A stretch of DNA of 64,000 nt from assembly GCA_023393115.1 (NCBI GenBank), contig JAEWMS010000076.1, positions 1 through 64,000 of the forward strand, read 5' to 3'. The notes beneath the pieces were generated by a model. It worked only from the letters and a program-made list of their open reading frames with translations. It was not told where the DNA came from and did not search any database. A program made the translations under genes and the position numbers. Positions 41,503 through 50,515 of this stretch are shown in pieces; within the stretch, counting starts at the first letter, position 1; each line of letters starts with the position of its first letter. Source of the DNA: Bacillota bacterium (GTDB lineage Bacteria > Bacillota > Clostridia > Acetivibrionales > DSM-1351).

Positions 41503-43251
41503 ATGTCAATGGTTAATATAACAATAGACGGCAAGAAACTGCAGGTTGAAAAAGATATAACTATTTTAGAGGCAGCAAGACAAGCCAATATTAAAATACC
41601 AACACTTTGCTTCCTTAAGGACATAAATGAAATAGGCGCATGTAGAATGTGTGTTGTTGAAATAAAGGGAGCAAGAGCACTTCAAGCTGCTTGTGTTTAT
41701 CCAGTAGCAGAGGGGCTTGAAATATATACTCAGAGTCCAAGTGTCAGGGAAGCAAGAAAGGTTACACTTGAATTGATTTTATCAAATCATGACAAGAAGT
41801 GCCTGACCTGTGTAAGAAACAAAAACTGTGAACTTCAGACACTGTCTGAGGAATTGAATATCAGTGAGCTTAGATTTGAGGGCCAGAGCACTGAGATGCC
41901 CCTGGATAATTTCTCACCATCAATAGTAAGAGATCCAAACAAATGTATACTATGTAGACGCTGTGTAAGCGTTTGTAAAAATGTTCAGACTGTTTCTGTT
42001 ATCAGCGCAACAGAGAGAGGCTTTAAATCCACTATTTCCTGTGCTTTTGACAGATCCCTTGCTGATGTACCCTGTACAATGTGCGGACAATGTATAAGTG
42101 TATGTCCTGTGGCAGCTTTGAGAGAAAAGGACGATACCGACAAGGTCTGGGAGGCTTTGGCTAATCCTGAGCTTCACGTTGTTGTCCAGACCGCGCCTGC
42201 TGTTAGAGTTGCCATCGGTGAGGAATTTGGATTCCCAATCGGTTCAAGAGTTACAGGTAAAATGGTATCTGCATTGAGTCATCTGGGCTTTAGCAAGGTA
42301 TTTGACACCGATACTGCTGCCGACCTGACAATAATGGAAGAGGGAACAGAACTTCTCACCAGGATAAAAAATGGAGGAAAACTGCCTGTTATCACTTCCT
42401 GCAGCCCGGGATGGATAAAATTCTGCGAACACAATTATCCCGAGTTTTTAGATAACCTGTCCTCCTGCAAATCTCCTCATGAAATGTTCGGTGCAGTACT
42501 GAAAACCTATTACGCAGAAAAAATGGGTCTTGATCCAGCAAAGATATTTGTAGTTTCAATCATGCCATGTACTGCAAAGAAATTTGAAGCACAAAGACCG
42601 GAATTGTCAGCTTCAGGCTTTGCCGATGTAGATGTTGTTCTTACTACAAGAGAACTGGCGAAAATGATAAAGGAAGCTGGAATCGACTTCAAAAATCTTG
42701 AGGATAGCCAATTTGATGATCCTATGGGCGAAGCTACCGGTGCCGGCGTTATCTTTGGTGCAACAGGCGGTGTTATGGAGGCTGCCTTGAGAACGGTGGC
42801 CGAGATAGTATCCGGCAAATCCTTCGACAGTGTGGAATACAAAGCTGTCAGAGGAATAGAGGGCATCAAGGAGGCCACAGTAGAAATTGGTGATATGAAG
42901 GTAAAAGCCGCCGTCGCAAATGGACTGGGCAACGCAAGGAAGCTGCTTGACAGCATCAAGGCCGGAGAAGCACAGTATGATTTTGTTGAAATTATGGCTT
43001 GCCCCGGTGGATGTGTAAATGGCGGCGGACAGCCTATTCAGCCTTCTTCGGTAAGGAGCTGGACCGACCTCAGGAGTGAGAGAGCAAAGGCAATTTATCA
43101 GGAGGATGAGAGCCTCACAATAAGAAAATCCCATGAAAACCCTGTGGTACAGGAGATGTATGCTAAATACTTTGGTGAACCCGGAAGCCATAAGGCTCAT
43201 AAGGTATTGCATACACACTATTTTGAGAGGGAAAATTATCCTTTAGAATAG
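41503..43251 (+). CDS. hydA: [FeFe]-hydrogenase catalytic subunit, group A
   Basis: A 582-residue hydrogenase. N-terminal plant-type [2Fe-2S] domain (CFLKDINEIGACRMC), His-ligated cluster (HDKKCLTCVRNKNCELQ), two [4Fe-4S] clusters (CILCRRCVSVCK, CTMCGQCISVCP), then the H-cluster motifs L1 TSCSPGWIKFC (C300), L2 MPCTAKK (C356) and L3 MACPGGCVNGGGQP (C500, C504). It evolves H2 using electrons from ferredoxin plus NADH together with HydB and HydC. Maturases hydEFG are not adjacent. Intact; last gene of the operon. Confidence 0.95.
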   Translation: MSMVNITIDGKKLQVEKDITILEAARQANIKIPTLCFLKDINEIGACRMCVVEIKGARALQAACVYPVAEGLEIYTQSPSVREARKVTLELILSNHDKKCLTCVRNKNCELQTLSEELNISELRFEGQSTEMPLDNFSPSIVRDPNKCILCRRCVSVCKNVQTVSVISATERGFKSTISCAFDRSLADVPCTMCGQCISVCPVAALREKDDTDKVWEALANPELHVVVQTAPAVRVAIGEEFGFPIGSRVTGKMVSALSHLGFSKVFDTDTAADLTIMEEGTELLTRIKNGGKLPVITSCSPGWIKFCEHNYPEFLDNLSSCKSPHEMFGAVLKTYYAEKMGLDPAKIFVVSIMPCTAKKFEAQRPELSASGFADVDVVLTTRELAKMIKEAGIDFKNLEDSQFDDPMGEATGAGVIFGATGGVMEAALRTVAEIVSGKSFDSVEYKAVRGIEGIKEATVEIGDMKVKAAVANGLGNARKLLDSIKAGEAQYDFVEIMACPGGCVNGGGQPIQPSSVRSWTDLRSERAKAIYQEDESLTIRKSHENPVVQEMYAKYFGEPGSHKAHKVLHTHYFERENYPLE

Positions 43252-43321
43252 GGTGTTAATTACAGAAATACTCGGGTTATACAAGCATTAAAGAAAAATT
43301 AAGGATTAAGGAATAAAGATA

Positions 43322-43367
43322 AAAGTCCTATGTTTCAATTTTAATTGAAATGTAGGGCTTTTTTTGA
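43322..43367. terminator. Terminator of the hydrogenase operon
   Basis: AAAGTCCTATGTTTCAATT pairs with AATTGAAATGTAGGGCTTT, followed by TTTTTGATAA. On the minus strand it overlaps the 3' end of the AraC-type remnant. Confidence 0.85.
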
Positions 43368-43444
43368 TAAGGAAAATCAATATTTTCACACAAGTTATTT
43401 TCAATATAGTCCATTGCAAGGTTCATTCTATAAAGCCAATCCAT
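43328..43444 (-). pseudogene. N-terminal remnant of an AraC/GyrI-type regulator
   Basis: On the minus strand, ATG at 43444 opens MDWLYRMNLAMDYIENN, then LCENIDF, which matches the start of AraC/GyrI regulators such as the gene at 51710 (MDWIKCISNALDCIENS). The frame ends after 38 codons, partly inside the hydrogenase terminator, and the strong AAAGGAGGG (43498-43506) is out of register with it. It is a truncated relic. Confidence 0.6.
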
Positions 43445-43616
43445 AAATTCATTAGTTAGTTTGGAAGACGAGCGTTTGTGAAGTCTTTCAAGCTAACCCT
43501 CCTTTCAATTATGAGTATATGACAATATAATTAATCGGGATTGATATTATTTGCCCGGAAATATCAAATACGAAATGTGGAAATTTAACAAATTTACTAC
43601 ATGTAACAAAAAAATC

Positions 43617-43645
43617 TTGCCTTAAAGTTCACTCTAAGGTATAAA
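43617..43645 (+). promoter_or_regulatory. MerR-type promoter with dyad operator
   Basis: The dyad CCTTAAAGTTCACTCTAAGG (43620-43639) lies across the promoter spacer, as in MerR-family control where the regulator twists the DNA. TATAAA follows at once; another TATAAT lies at 43653. No merR gene is in the window. Confidence 0.55.
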
Positions 43646-43760
43646 CTAAAGGTATAATCAGTTGAGAAATCTGATGTACACTCAAAACAAATAAATATGT
43701 ACAATTTTAATATAACACAACAAGCAATAGGACAAAAATAATATTTTTATGGAGGTTAAT

Positions 43761-44915
43761 ATGCAGTACAGAAATTTTGGAAGTTTGGATTTTAAAGTAT
43801 CGGCTCTGGGATTCGGAGCAATGCGTCTGCCTACCAAAACAGAGGAGACCTCGGGTGGTAAGCCCGAAACCAAAATTGATGAGCCTGAAGCTATTAGGAT
43901 GATCCGGTATGCTATTGACCAGGGTGTCAACTATGTTGATACAGCATACATATATCATGGCGGCTTTAGCGAAATTCTTACGGGCAAAGCTTTAAAGGAT
44001 GGCTATAGGGAAAAGGTCAAACTTGCCACAAAGTCACCTACTTGGTTAATTAAAAAGCCTGAAGACTTTGACCGTATTTTGGATGAGCAGCTTGAAAAGC
44101 TGCAAACAGATAGCATTGACTTCTATTTGCTTCATTCATTATCAAGGGATTCATGGAATAATGTAATACTGAAGCATGATATAATTCAACGTGCAGAGGC
44201 TGCTAAAGCAGCAGGTAAGATAAAGTACCTGGGCTTTTCCTTCCATGATGAAGCCTCAGCATTTACAGAAATAATTGATGGCTATGATAAGTGGGATTTC
44301 TGCCAGATACAGTACAATTATCTAGATATCGAAAACCAGGCAGGGCAAAAGGGTTTAAAATATGCAGCTTCAAAAGGAATCGCGGTAGTTATCATGGAAC
44401 CCCTTCTGGGAGGCAAACTTGCAAATCCTCCGAAAGATATTAGAGCAATTCTTGATGAGAACGGTAAGAACCAAACCGGGGCAGACTGGGCTCTTCAGTG
44501 GTTATGGAATCAGCCTGAGGTCTCGGTGGTCCTCAGCGGTATGAGTACAATGGAGCAGGTTGAGGGGAATTTAGCTTCTGCCGAAAAATCAGGTGTCGGG
44601 ACGCAGAGTAAACAGGATCTTGAAATTATTGACCGGGTAATTGCAAAATACGCTGAAAGAGCAGCAATTCCTTGTACTGCCTGTTCCTACTGTATGCCAT
44701 GTCCCAATAATGTAGACATACCAAAGAATTTTGAGCTGTATAACAGCAGTGTGATTCATGAAGATATAAATAGTGCTCGATTTGAATATAGTAATTTCTT
44801 TGATGCTGAGAAGCATTCAGACAACTGTGTACAGTGTGGGGTTTGTGAGGAAAACTGTCCTCAGAAGATTAAAATAAGTGAATGGATGCCCAAGGTTCAT
44901 GCCGTGTTAGGTTAA
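43761..44915 (+). CDS. Aldo/keto reductase with C-terminal 4Fe-4S domain
   Basis: A 384-residue protein. Aldo/keto-reductase barrel with YRNFGSLDFKVSALGFGAMR, catalytic-site segments NYVDTAYIYHGG and FYLLHSL, and DWALQWLWNQPEVSVVLSG. C-terminal cysteine-rich domain CTACSYCMPCPNNVDIP and CVQCGVCEENCPQ, which could hold two Fe-S clusters. This class is common in anaerobes and may take electrons from ferredoxin. The ATG at 43761 is chosen because GGAGG overlaps the earlier ATG. A MerR-type promoter suggests induction by metals, electrophiles or drugs. Confidence 0.92.
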   Translation: MQYRNFGSLDFKVSALGFGAMRLPTKTEETSGGKPETKIDEPEAIRMIRYAIDQGVNYVDTAYIYHGGFSEILTGKALKDGYREKVKLATKSPTWLIKKPEDFDRILDEQLEKLQTDSIDFYLLHSLSRDSWNNVILKHDIIQRAEAAKAAGKIKYLGFSFHDEASAFTEIIDGYDKWDFCQIQYNYLDIENQAGQKGLKYAASKGIAVVIMEPLLGGKLANPPKDIRAILDENGKNQTGADWALQWLWNQPEVSVVLSGMSTMEQVEGNLASAEKSGVGTQSKQDLEIIDRVIAKYAERAAIPCTACSYCMPCPNNVDIPKNFELYNSSVIHEDINSARFEYSNFFDAEKHSDNCVQCGVCEENCPQKIKISEWMPKVHAVLG

Positions 44916-44941
44916 TATCGTGAATGGTGAATGGTGAATAG
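44916..44941. repeat. GTGAATGGTGAATAG interspersed repeat
   Basis: Short copy of the GTGAAT-type repeat also seen at 34203-34282 and, inverted, at about 56780-56815. Confidence 0.5.
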
Positions 44942-44946
44942 TTAAG

Positions 44947-45097
44947 GAAGGCTGTTGCATAACAATATAGATTAATTTTGTTATAAAGAAAGTTACTGTA
45001 CGCGAGGACAGCTCATAGAAATTTGAAAGGATGTTCTAAAACAGTTAGAGGAATTTTGTGATAAGAGAATTCCTCTAACTGTTTTGTGTCCGATACC
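44947..45097 (+). repeat. Interspersed repeat, copy 2, with long hairpin
   Basis: Begins GGCTGTTGCATAACAATATA and matches 27919-27995. It differs by an internal segment containing a perfect hairpin AAAACAGTTAGAGGAATT / AATTCCTCTAACTGTTTT, then ends in the shared GTGTCCGA. Part of the inner segment (GAGGACAGCTCATA) matches copy 1 in inverted orientation. MITE-like; no coding capacity. Confidence 0.65.
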
Positions 45098-45190
45098 TCC
45101 TTTTAATAAAAAATTAATAAATTTATATCATAAAATGCTATATAATATAAGCAGTAATTTCCATAAAACTGTAGGAAGTAGAGTGTAAAT

Positions 45191-46978
45191 ATGAATTTAT
45201 TTAAAAGAGTAATTGCAGTTACTTTAGCAGGGAGCCTGATATTTTTGACTGCTTCGTGTTCTTCAAAACCAAAGCCTTCAGAAAACAGCCAGACACTAGC
45301 CACAACTGTTGAAGCCAGTGCTTCTTCAGCTGTATCAACAGCCAACTCAACCGAGATAAATCAAAAAATCAGTGAAGATATTCATATAAATCAAATCGGA
45401 TACAGGGCAGATTCAAAAAAAACTGCTGTAATAAAGGGGATTTACAAGACTTTTGAGGTAATTGACACTGACACAGGTAAAGTTGTTATGTCGGGAGAAA
45501 CCAGCGGCAAGGTTAATGATGAATCCAGCGGAGATACTGTATGTTATGCTGATTTTACACAATTAAAGGACATTGGAAGCTATTACATTTCTGTGGATGG
45601 TCTCGGAAGATCCTATGAATTTAGAATTGGTGACAATTCTTTATTTACCGATGTAAATGATTCCTTGGTTAAAGCCTTGTATTATCAGAGGTGCGGCATG
45701 GAGCTTGCTTCCGAGCATGCTGTTGAATTTGTCCACGGAGCCTGCCACACCAGCAAGGCGAAGCTATATGGAAATGAAGAAATTGAAATTGAGGTAAACG
45801 GCGGATGGCACGATGCAGGTGATTATGGAAGGTATGTAGTGCCTGCAGCTGTAACTGCTGCTGATCTGATGCTGGCTTATGAATTTCATCCTCAAAGCTT
45901 TATGACTTCATTAAATATACCTGAAAGTAATAATAATTTGCCCGATGTACTGGATGAGGTCAAATACGGAATTGAATGGATGCTGAAGATGCAGGACGCA
46001 AAAGGGGGAGTTTATCATAAGGTGACCTCCAGAGCCTTTCCTGATATAGCTACTATGCCCGACGCTGATGTGGATGACCTTCTGGTTTTACCCGTATCCA
46101 CTACTGCAACAGCGGACTTTGCTGCAGTTACAGCAATGGCTGCAAGAATATATAAAGATTTGGATTCAGAGTTTTCTGCCAGATGTTTAAAAGCATCTGT
46201 TAAGGCATGGAATTGGCTGGTGGAAAATAAAGACTTTCTTGAATTCAAGAATCCTCAGGAAGTTTCTACGGGTGAATATGGTGACAGCTCCGGTAATGAT
46301 GAAAAAACCTGGGCAGCAGCAGAACTCCTCAGAGCTACCGGGGATGAAAAATATAGTAATTATTTTAACGAAAATTATGAGCAAAATGGATTTGGTCTTG
46401 GTTGGCAAAATGTAAGCGGGTTTGCAGCAATAGCCTATCTGTTTGCTGATTACGATAACATAGACCCAGAAGTTGCTGAAGGAATTCGAAAGGCATGGTT
46501 GGAAAAGGCCGACATGTTTGTAAGCACTGCTGAAAATGACGGGTATTTGCTTGCAATGCATAAAATGGAATACAGTTGGGGTAGTAATATGAATGTTGCC
46601 AATCACGCCATGCATTTACTTATAGCTGATAAATTAAACAACAATGAAAAATATACACAAACGGCAGCTGATTGTGTACATTATCTTCTGGGTAGGAACA
46701 CTCTGAATCAGAGCTATATTACAGGTTTTGGTTCCAATTTGGTTAGGCAGCCTCACCATAGGCCTTCAACAGGTGATTCGACTAAAGGGCCTGTGCCGGG
46801 TTTATTGGTAGGAGGACCTGACTCTGCCCTTGAGGATGATACTGCCAGGACAAAGCTTTCGGGGAAAGCTCCCGCACAATGCTATATCGACGATGTTACA
46901 TCATATTCTACCAATGAAGTAGCCATATATTGGAACTCTGCAGCAATTTTCAGTTTTTCATATATGGCAGCAAAATAG
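45191..46978 (+). CDS. GH9 family glycoside hydrolase, lipoprotein
   Basis: A 595-residue enzyme. Type II signal peptide ending LTASC makes it a surface lipoprotein. An N-terminal cellulase Ig-like domain (IHINQIGYRADSKKTAVI) precedes the GH9 (alpha/alpha)6 barrel with catalytic Asp region GGWHDAGDYGRY (D208, D211), RQPHHRPS, and general acid E576 in STNEVAIYWN. No dockerin or carbohydrate-binding module is present, so it is not a cellulosome subunit; it probably trims cellodextrins or other beta-glycans at the membrane. Substrate specificity is not certain: GH9 also includes exo-glucosaminidases. Confidence 0.9.
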   Translation: MNLFKRVIAVTLAGSLIFLTASCSSKPKPSENSQTLATTVEASASSAVSTANSTEINQKISEDIHINQIGYRADSKKTAVIKGIYKTFEVIDTDTGKVVMSGETSGKVNDESSGDTVCYADFTQLKDIGSYYISVDGLGRSYEFRIGDNSLFTDVNDSLVKALYYQRCGMELASEHAVEFVHGACHTSKAKLYGNEEIEIEVNGGWHDAGDYGRYVVPAAVTAADLMLAYEFHPQSFMTSLNIPESNNNLPDVLDEVKYGIEWMLKMQDAKGGVYHKVTSRAFPDIATMPDADVDDLLVLPVSTTATADFAAVTAMAARIYKDLDSEFSARCLKASVKAWNWLVENKDFLEFKNPQEVSTGEYGDSSGNDEKTWAAAELLRATGDEKYSNYFNENYEQNGFGLGWQNVSGFAAIAYLFADYDNIDPEVAEGIRKAWLEKADMFVSTAENDGYLLAMHKMEYSWGSNMNVANHAMHLLIADKLNNNEKYTQTAADCVHYLLGRNTLNQSYITGFGSNLVRQPHHRPSTGDSTKGPVPGLLVGGPDSALEDDTARTKLSGKAPAQCYIDDVTSYSTNEVAIYWNSAAIFSFSYMAAK

Positions 46979-46996
46979 ATGAAAGGAGGCTGTCTG

Positions 46997-47776
46997 TTGG
47001 CAAAGCAGATTTGGAAGCCGTCTACAATGTTAAATCCTGTACCCGTTGTAATGGTAACCTGTACAGATAATACCGGAAAACCTAATATAATAACTCTTGC
47101 ATGGGTGGGCACAATAAATTCCGACCCTCCCATGGTATCTATATCTGTAAGAAAACAGAGGTATTCCTATGAACTACTTAAGCAAAAAGGGGAATTTGTA
47201 ATAAACATGCCACCCCGCAGCCTTACTTTTGCCACTGATTTTTGCGGTGTCAAATCAGGCAGGGACATTGATAAGTTTGAGGCTATGAAGCTTACCCCTG
47301 AAAAGGCCTCAAAGGTTAATGTTCCGTTAATCAGGGAATGTCCCGTCAACCTTGAATGTGTTGTTAGGCAGGTGATCGAGCTGGGCTCCCACGATTTATT
47401 CCTTGCTGAAGTTGTTGCAACTAATGTAGAGGAGAAATTGCTGGACGAGAGCGGCAGGTTAAATCTTGATAAAGCCGATCTTATCTGTTATTCCCATGGT
47501 GAATACTATCCGTTGGGCAAATCTCTAGGTTACTTTGGATATTCGGTTACCAAGAAGAAAAATCTGAAAAGGGATCAGAAACATCCGATAGAACAAAAGA
47601 ACCAAAAGAACCAAAAAAGTCAAAAGAGCCAAAAGAGCCAGATGACCCAAAAGAGCCAAATGACTCGAAAGAGCCAAATGACTCGAAAGAGCCAAATGAA
47701 AAAAAACAAGAAAGCAGTCGGAAGCAGAAACCTTTCAGGTAAGGGTGGTAAAAAAGGGCCAGAGGGACAAAGATAA
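46997..47776 (+). CDS. Flavin reductase-like protein with tripeptide-repeat tail
   Basis: About 260 residues. Residues 1-185 form a flavin-reductase-like FMN-binding split barrel (NPVPVVMVTCTDNTGKPNII, WVGTINSDPPMVSISV, GEFVINMPP, ECPVNLECVV, CYSHGEYYPLGK). The rest is a basic low-complexity tail, (N/S)Q(K/M) and TRK triplets. TTG at 46997 is chosen: AAAGGAGG lies 7 bp before it, and the ATG at 46979 overlaps that site. It starts 18 bp after the GH9 gene, so it may share its transcript. Confidence 0.82.
   Translation: MAKQIWKPSTMLNPVPVVMVTCTDNTGKPNIITLAWVGTINSDPPMVSISVRKQRYSYELLKQKGEFVINMPPRSLTFATDFCGVKSGRDIDKFEAMKLTPEKASKVNVPLIRECPVNLECVVRQVIELGSHDLFLAEVVATNVEEKLLDESGRLNLDKADLICYSHGEYYPLGKSLGYFGYSVTKKKNLKRDQKHPIEQKNQKNQKSQKSQKSQMTQKSQMTRKSQMTRKSQMKKNKKAVGSRNLSGKGGKKGPEGQR
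47591..47700 (+). repeat. 9-bp coding tandem repeat (xQx / SQMTRK)
   Basis: About eleven 9-bp units such as AGCCAAAAG and AGCCAAATG encode NQK, SQK, SQM and TRK triplets; the last part is an 18-bp higher-order repeat (SQMTRK). Likely to vary in copy number by slippage without breaking the frame. Confidence 0.85.
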
Positions 47777-47783
47777 TAAACAT

Positions 47784-50012
47784 TTACATTGCCCGATGAA
47801 AGGTTCTTGAGAGCACTTCGAGTTGCTGTGCCTTTGTAAGCTTGATATAATGCACTGCATAACCTGAAACCCTTACCGTGAGCTGATTATATTTCATTGG
47901 TTCCTTCATTGCGGCTTCCAGTGTCAGACGGTCAAGAACATTAACGTTAATGTGATGGCCTCCGTTTAAAATATAACCATCTATCAGTGCAGCCAGATTA
48001 TCAATTTCGGTTTTTTCTTCCTTACCAAGAGCGGATGGTATAACAGACATTGTGAGTGATATACCATCACCGCAGAAGCTATAGGGTATTTTAGCAACAG
48101 AGTTAAGCATTCTCAGAATTCCTGACTTATCTCTGTTGTGCATGGGATTTGCACCCGGTGCAAAAGGTTCACCCTTTTTTCTGCCATCGGGAGTGGACCC
48201 GGTTTTCTTTCCATACACTACATTGGAAGTTATGGTCAGTATAGATAAGGTATGTTTCGCATTCCTGTAGGTTGGATGAGTTTTTAGACTATTATAGAAG
48301 CTTTCCACCACCTCTTTTGCAATACTGTCAACCCGGTCATCGTCATTTCCGAATTGTGGGTACTCTTCATTAAGCTCAAAGTCAATAATAATTCCACGCT
48401 CATCTCTGATAACCTTAACCTTGGTATGTTTTATTGCACTCAAAGAGTCTGCCATAACCGAAAGTCCTGATATACCAAAAGCCATCAGTCTCTTGACATC
48501 TGTATCGTGAAGGGCCATCATCAGCCTTTCATAGGCATACTTGTCATGCATATAGTGAATGGTATTCATTGTATTAACATATAGCCCGGTGAGCCAATGT
48601 TGAAGTGTTTTATAATTTTCAAGAACCTTGTTGTATTCAAGATAATCGCCTTGGTAAGCAGGAAGCTCAGGTGCCACCTGTTCGCCTGTAATCTCATCTC
48701 TTCCGCCGTTTAATGAGAGCAGCAGGAGTTTGGGAAGATTACATCTGGCACCGAAATACTGCATATCCTTTCCAAGACGCATTGCTGATACACAGCAGGA
48801 TATACCATAATCATCTCCATAGAGGGGCCTCATCAGCTCATCACTTTCATACTGTATTGCACTTGTCTTTATTGAGATTTTTGAGCAATAGCGTTTAAAA
48901 TTCTCAGGCAGCTTAGGTGACCATAAAATAGTCAGGTTTGGTTCAGGAGCAGCTCCCAGAGTGTTTAGGGTGTGTAAAAATCTGTAGGAAGTCTTAGTCA
49001 CCATATGACGGCCGTCAATGCCAATGCCACCGATGGACTCTGTAAGCCACACAGGATCTCCGGCAAATAGTTCGTTGTATTCCTTTGTTCTGAGGTGTCT
49101 TATAAATCTGAGTTTAATAACAAACTGATCAATCAGCTCCTGTGCCTGGATTTCAGTTAATGTACCGTTTTCTATATCCTTCTCAATATATATATCAAAG
49201 AAAATATTCAGTCTTCCCAGGGAATTAGCTGCGCCGTTGGTTTCCTTCATTGCACCCAGAAAGGCTAGATATGTCCACTGAACTGCCTCGAAGGCGTTTT
49301 GAGCCGGGCGCTTAAGGTCAAAGCCATAGCTATTGCCCAATGCTATTAAATCCTTTAGGGCAGAAATCTGATCGTGGATTTCTTCTTTTAACCGAATTAT
49401 CTCATCTGTCATCTGCTCCGGAAGAGCATCAAAGTCCTGTTGCTTGGCAAATATAAGTCTGTCCACCCCATACAGTGCAACCCTTCTGTAGTCTCCGATA
49501 ATTCGGCCTCTACCGTATGTGTCGGGCAGGCCTGTAATGACTCCACATTTTCTCGCCTTGCGCATTTCCTCGGTATAAACGCTGAAAACACCATCATTGT
49601 GAGTTTTTATTTCCTTGCTGAAAATATGGTCTATATCAGGCGCAGGCGAGATGCCGAACTGCTCACAGGCCTGCTTTGACATCCTGTATCCGGTTTTGGC
49701 AACGAAAGCCCTCTTTAAAGGTGAGTTTGTTTGAAGGCCCTTAATAACTTCAAAGGGTTCATCAATAAAACCGGGCTTGTGACTTGTAATACCCGATATG
49801 GTTTCTGCGTCAATTTCAAGAACTCCTCCTTTGAGATGTTCTTCAATTAGAAGGCTTTTGCAGGTTTCCCATAAATGCTTTGTTTTAATGCTGGAACTTG
49901 AAAGAAAATTCTCATCACCATCATAAGGTGTGTAATTTGTTTGAATAAAATCTTGAACGTCAATGGTACTATTCCATTTACCGCTTTTAAAATCTGGAAA
50001 AGTTAACTTCAT
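47784..50012 (-). CDS. pflB: Pyruvate formate-lyase
   Basis: A 742-residue glycyl-radical enzyme converting pyruvate and CoA to acetyl-CoA and formate. Active-site cysteines C406-C407 lie in GISCCVSAMRLG; the radical Gly is G717 in VRVSGYAV; PDTYGRGRIIGDYRRVALYG and GGRDEITGE are also typical. The ATG at 50012 is chosen because GGGAGG lies 8 bp upstream; 29 in-frame codons before it run into the riboswitch terminator. The activase gene pflA is not in the window. Controlled by a ZTP riboswitch; in clostridia PflB mainly supplies formate for one-carbon units. Confidence 0.96.
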   Translation of the reverse strand: MKLTFPDFKSGKWNSTIDVQDFIQTNYTPYDGDENFLSSSSIKTKHLWETCKSLLIEEHLKGGVLEIDAETISGITSHKPGFIDEPFEVIKGLQTNSPLKRAFVAKTGYRMSKQACEQFGISPAPDIDHIFSKEIKTHNDGVFSVYTEEMRKARKCGVITGLPDTYGRGRIIGDYRRVALYGVDRLIFAKQQDFDALPEQMTDEIIRLKEEIHDQISALKDLIALGNSYGFDLKRPAQNAFEAVQWTYLAFLGAMKETNGAANSLGRLNIFFDIYIEKDIENGTLTEIQAQELIDQFVIKLRFIRHLRTKEYNELFAGDPVWLTESIGGIGIDGRHMVTKTSYRFLHTLNTLGAAPEPNLTILWSPKLPENFKRYCSKISIKTSAIQYESDELMRPLYGDDYGISCCVSAMRLGKDMQYFGARCNLPKLLLLSLNGGRDEITGEQVAPELPAYQGDYLEYNKVLENYKTLQHWLTGLYVNTMNTIHYMHDKYAYERLMMALHDTDVKRLMAFGISGLSVMADSLSAIKHTKVKVIRDERGIIIDFELNEEYPQFGNDDDRVDSIAKEVVESFYNSLKTHPTYRNAKHTLSILTITSNVVYGKKTGSTPDGRKKGEPFAPGANPMHNRDKSGILRMLNSVAKIPYSFCGDGISLTMSVIPSALGKEEKTEIDNLAALIDGYILNGGHHINVNVLDRLTLEAAMKEPMKYNQLTVRVSGYAVHYIKLTKAQQLEVLSRTFHRAM

Positions 50013-50079
50013 AATTATTGCCTCCCTTAATTCAATTATTTGCCAGGGATTTACTCTGCAAAAAGCACAAAAGTAGCAA

Positions 50080-50175
50080 AATAAAAGCCGCCTGGGCATT
50101 TTAGCGCCCAGGCGGCCGGCTTGTAAAAGTCATACTCCCATGTGGTAATCTCCACTTCCGCCAGTTGCATGACAG
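50080..50175 (-). promoter_or_regulatory. ZTP (pfl) riboswitch with overlapping terminator
   Basis: On the minus strand: GTCATG (P1) CAACTGGCGGAAGTGG, ATTACCACATGGGAG, TATGAC (P1 partner), a short linker, then GCCGGCCGCCTGGGC. These match the conserved ZTP/pfl aptamer blocks ACUGGCG, GUGG..ACCAC.GGGAG and GCCGCCUGGGC. The last block also forms the left arm of an 11-bp terminator stem (GCCGCCTGGGC / GCCCAGGCGGC) followed by TTTTATTTT. Ligand binding would use this arm and prevent termination, turning pflB on when ZTP signals low 10-formyl-tetrahydrofolate. Confidence 0.93.
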
Positions 50176-50221
50176 TTTTAAATCGATAATAAATTTAACT
50201 AATATTTAGTTTATATACTAA

Positions 50222-50250
50222 GTATAAATTAACTTTGTTTCTTAAGTCAA
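50222..50250 (-). promoter_or_regulatory. Predicted promoter of pflB
   Basis: Minus strand TTGACT, 17-bp spacer, TTATAC, placed about 45 bp before the riboswitch. Confidence 0.6.
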
Positions 50251-50515
50251 GTGTTATTCAAAATTATAAGGCGGAAATTCTCAAAAATCTACAATATATG
50301 CTAAAATGATAAAGTAAAAAACAATATATGGTATTTTCTGATGGATGTTTTTAAGGTTTTACAGTTAACGATTATTGACAGGAACATATGTTGGGGATAG
50401 TATTACCATAGTAACAAAAATTACCGAGGAAACAGATGGAATAAGTCCTGATTAATCTCGAATTAAATCAACAGGAGCAGCTGACGAAAATTGAGTTAAG
50501 GAATGGAGATAGTAT

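Noticed and set aside
47547..47783. Minus-strand frame rich in FGSFGS repeats
   Set aside because: It is the antisense shadow of the 9-bp coding repeat in the flavin-reductase gene.
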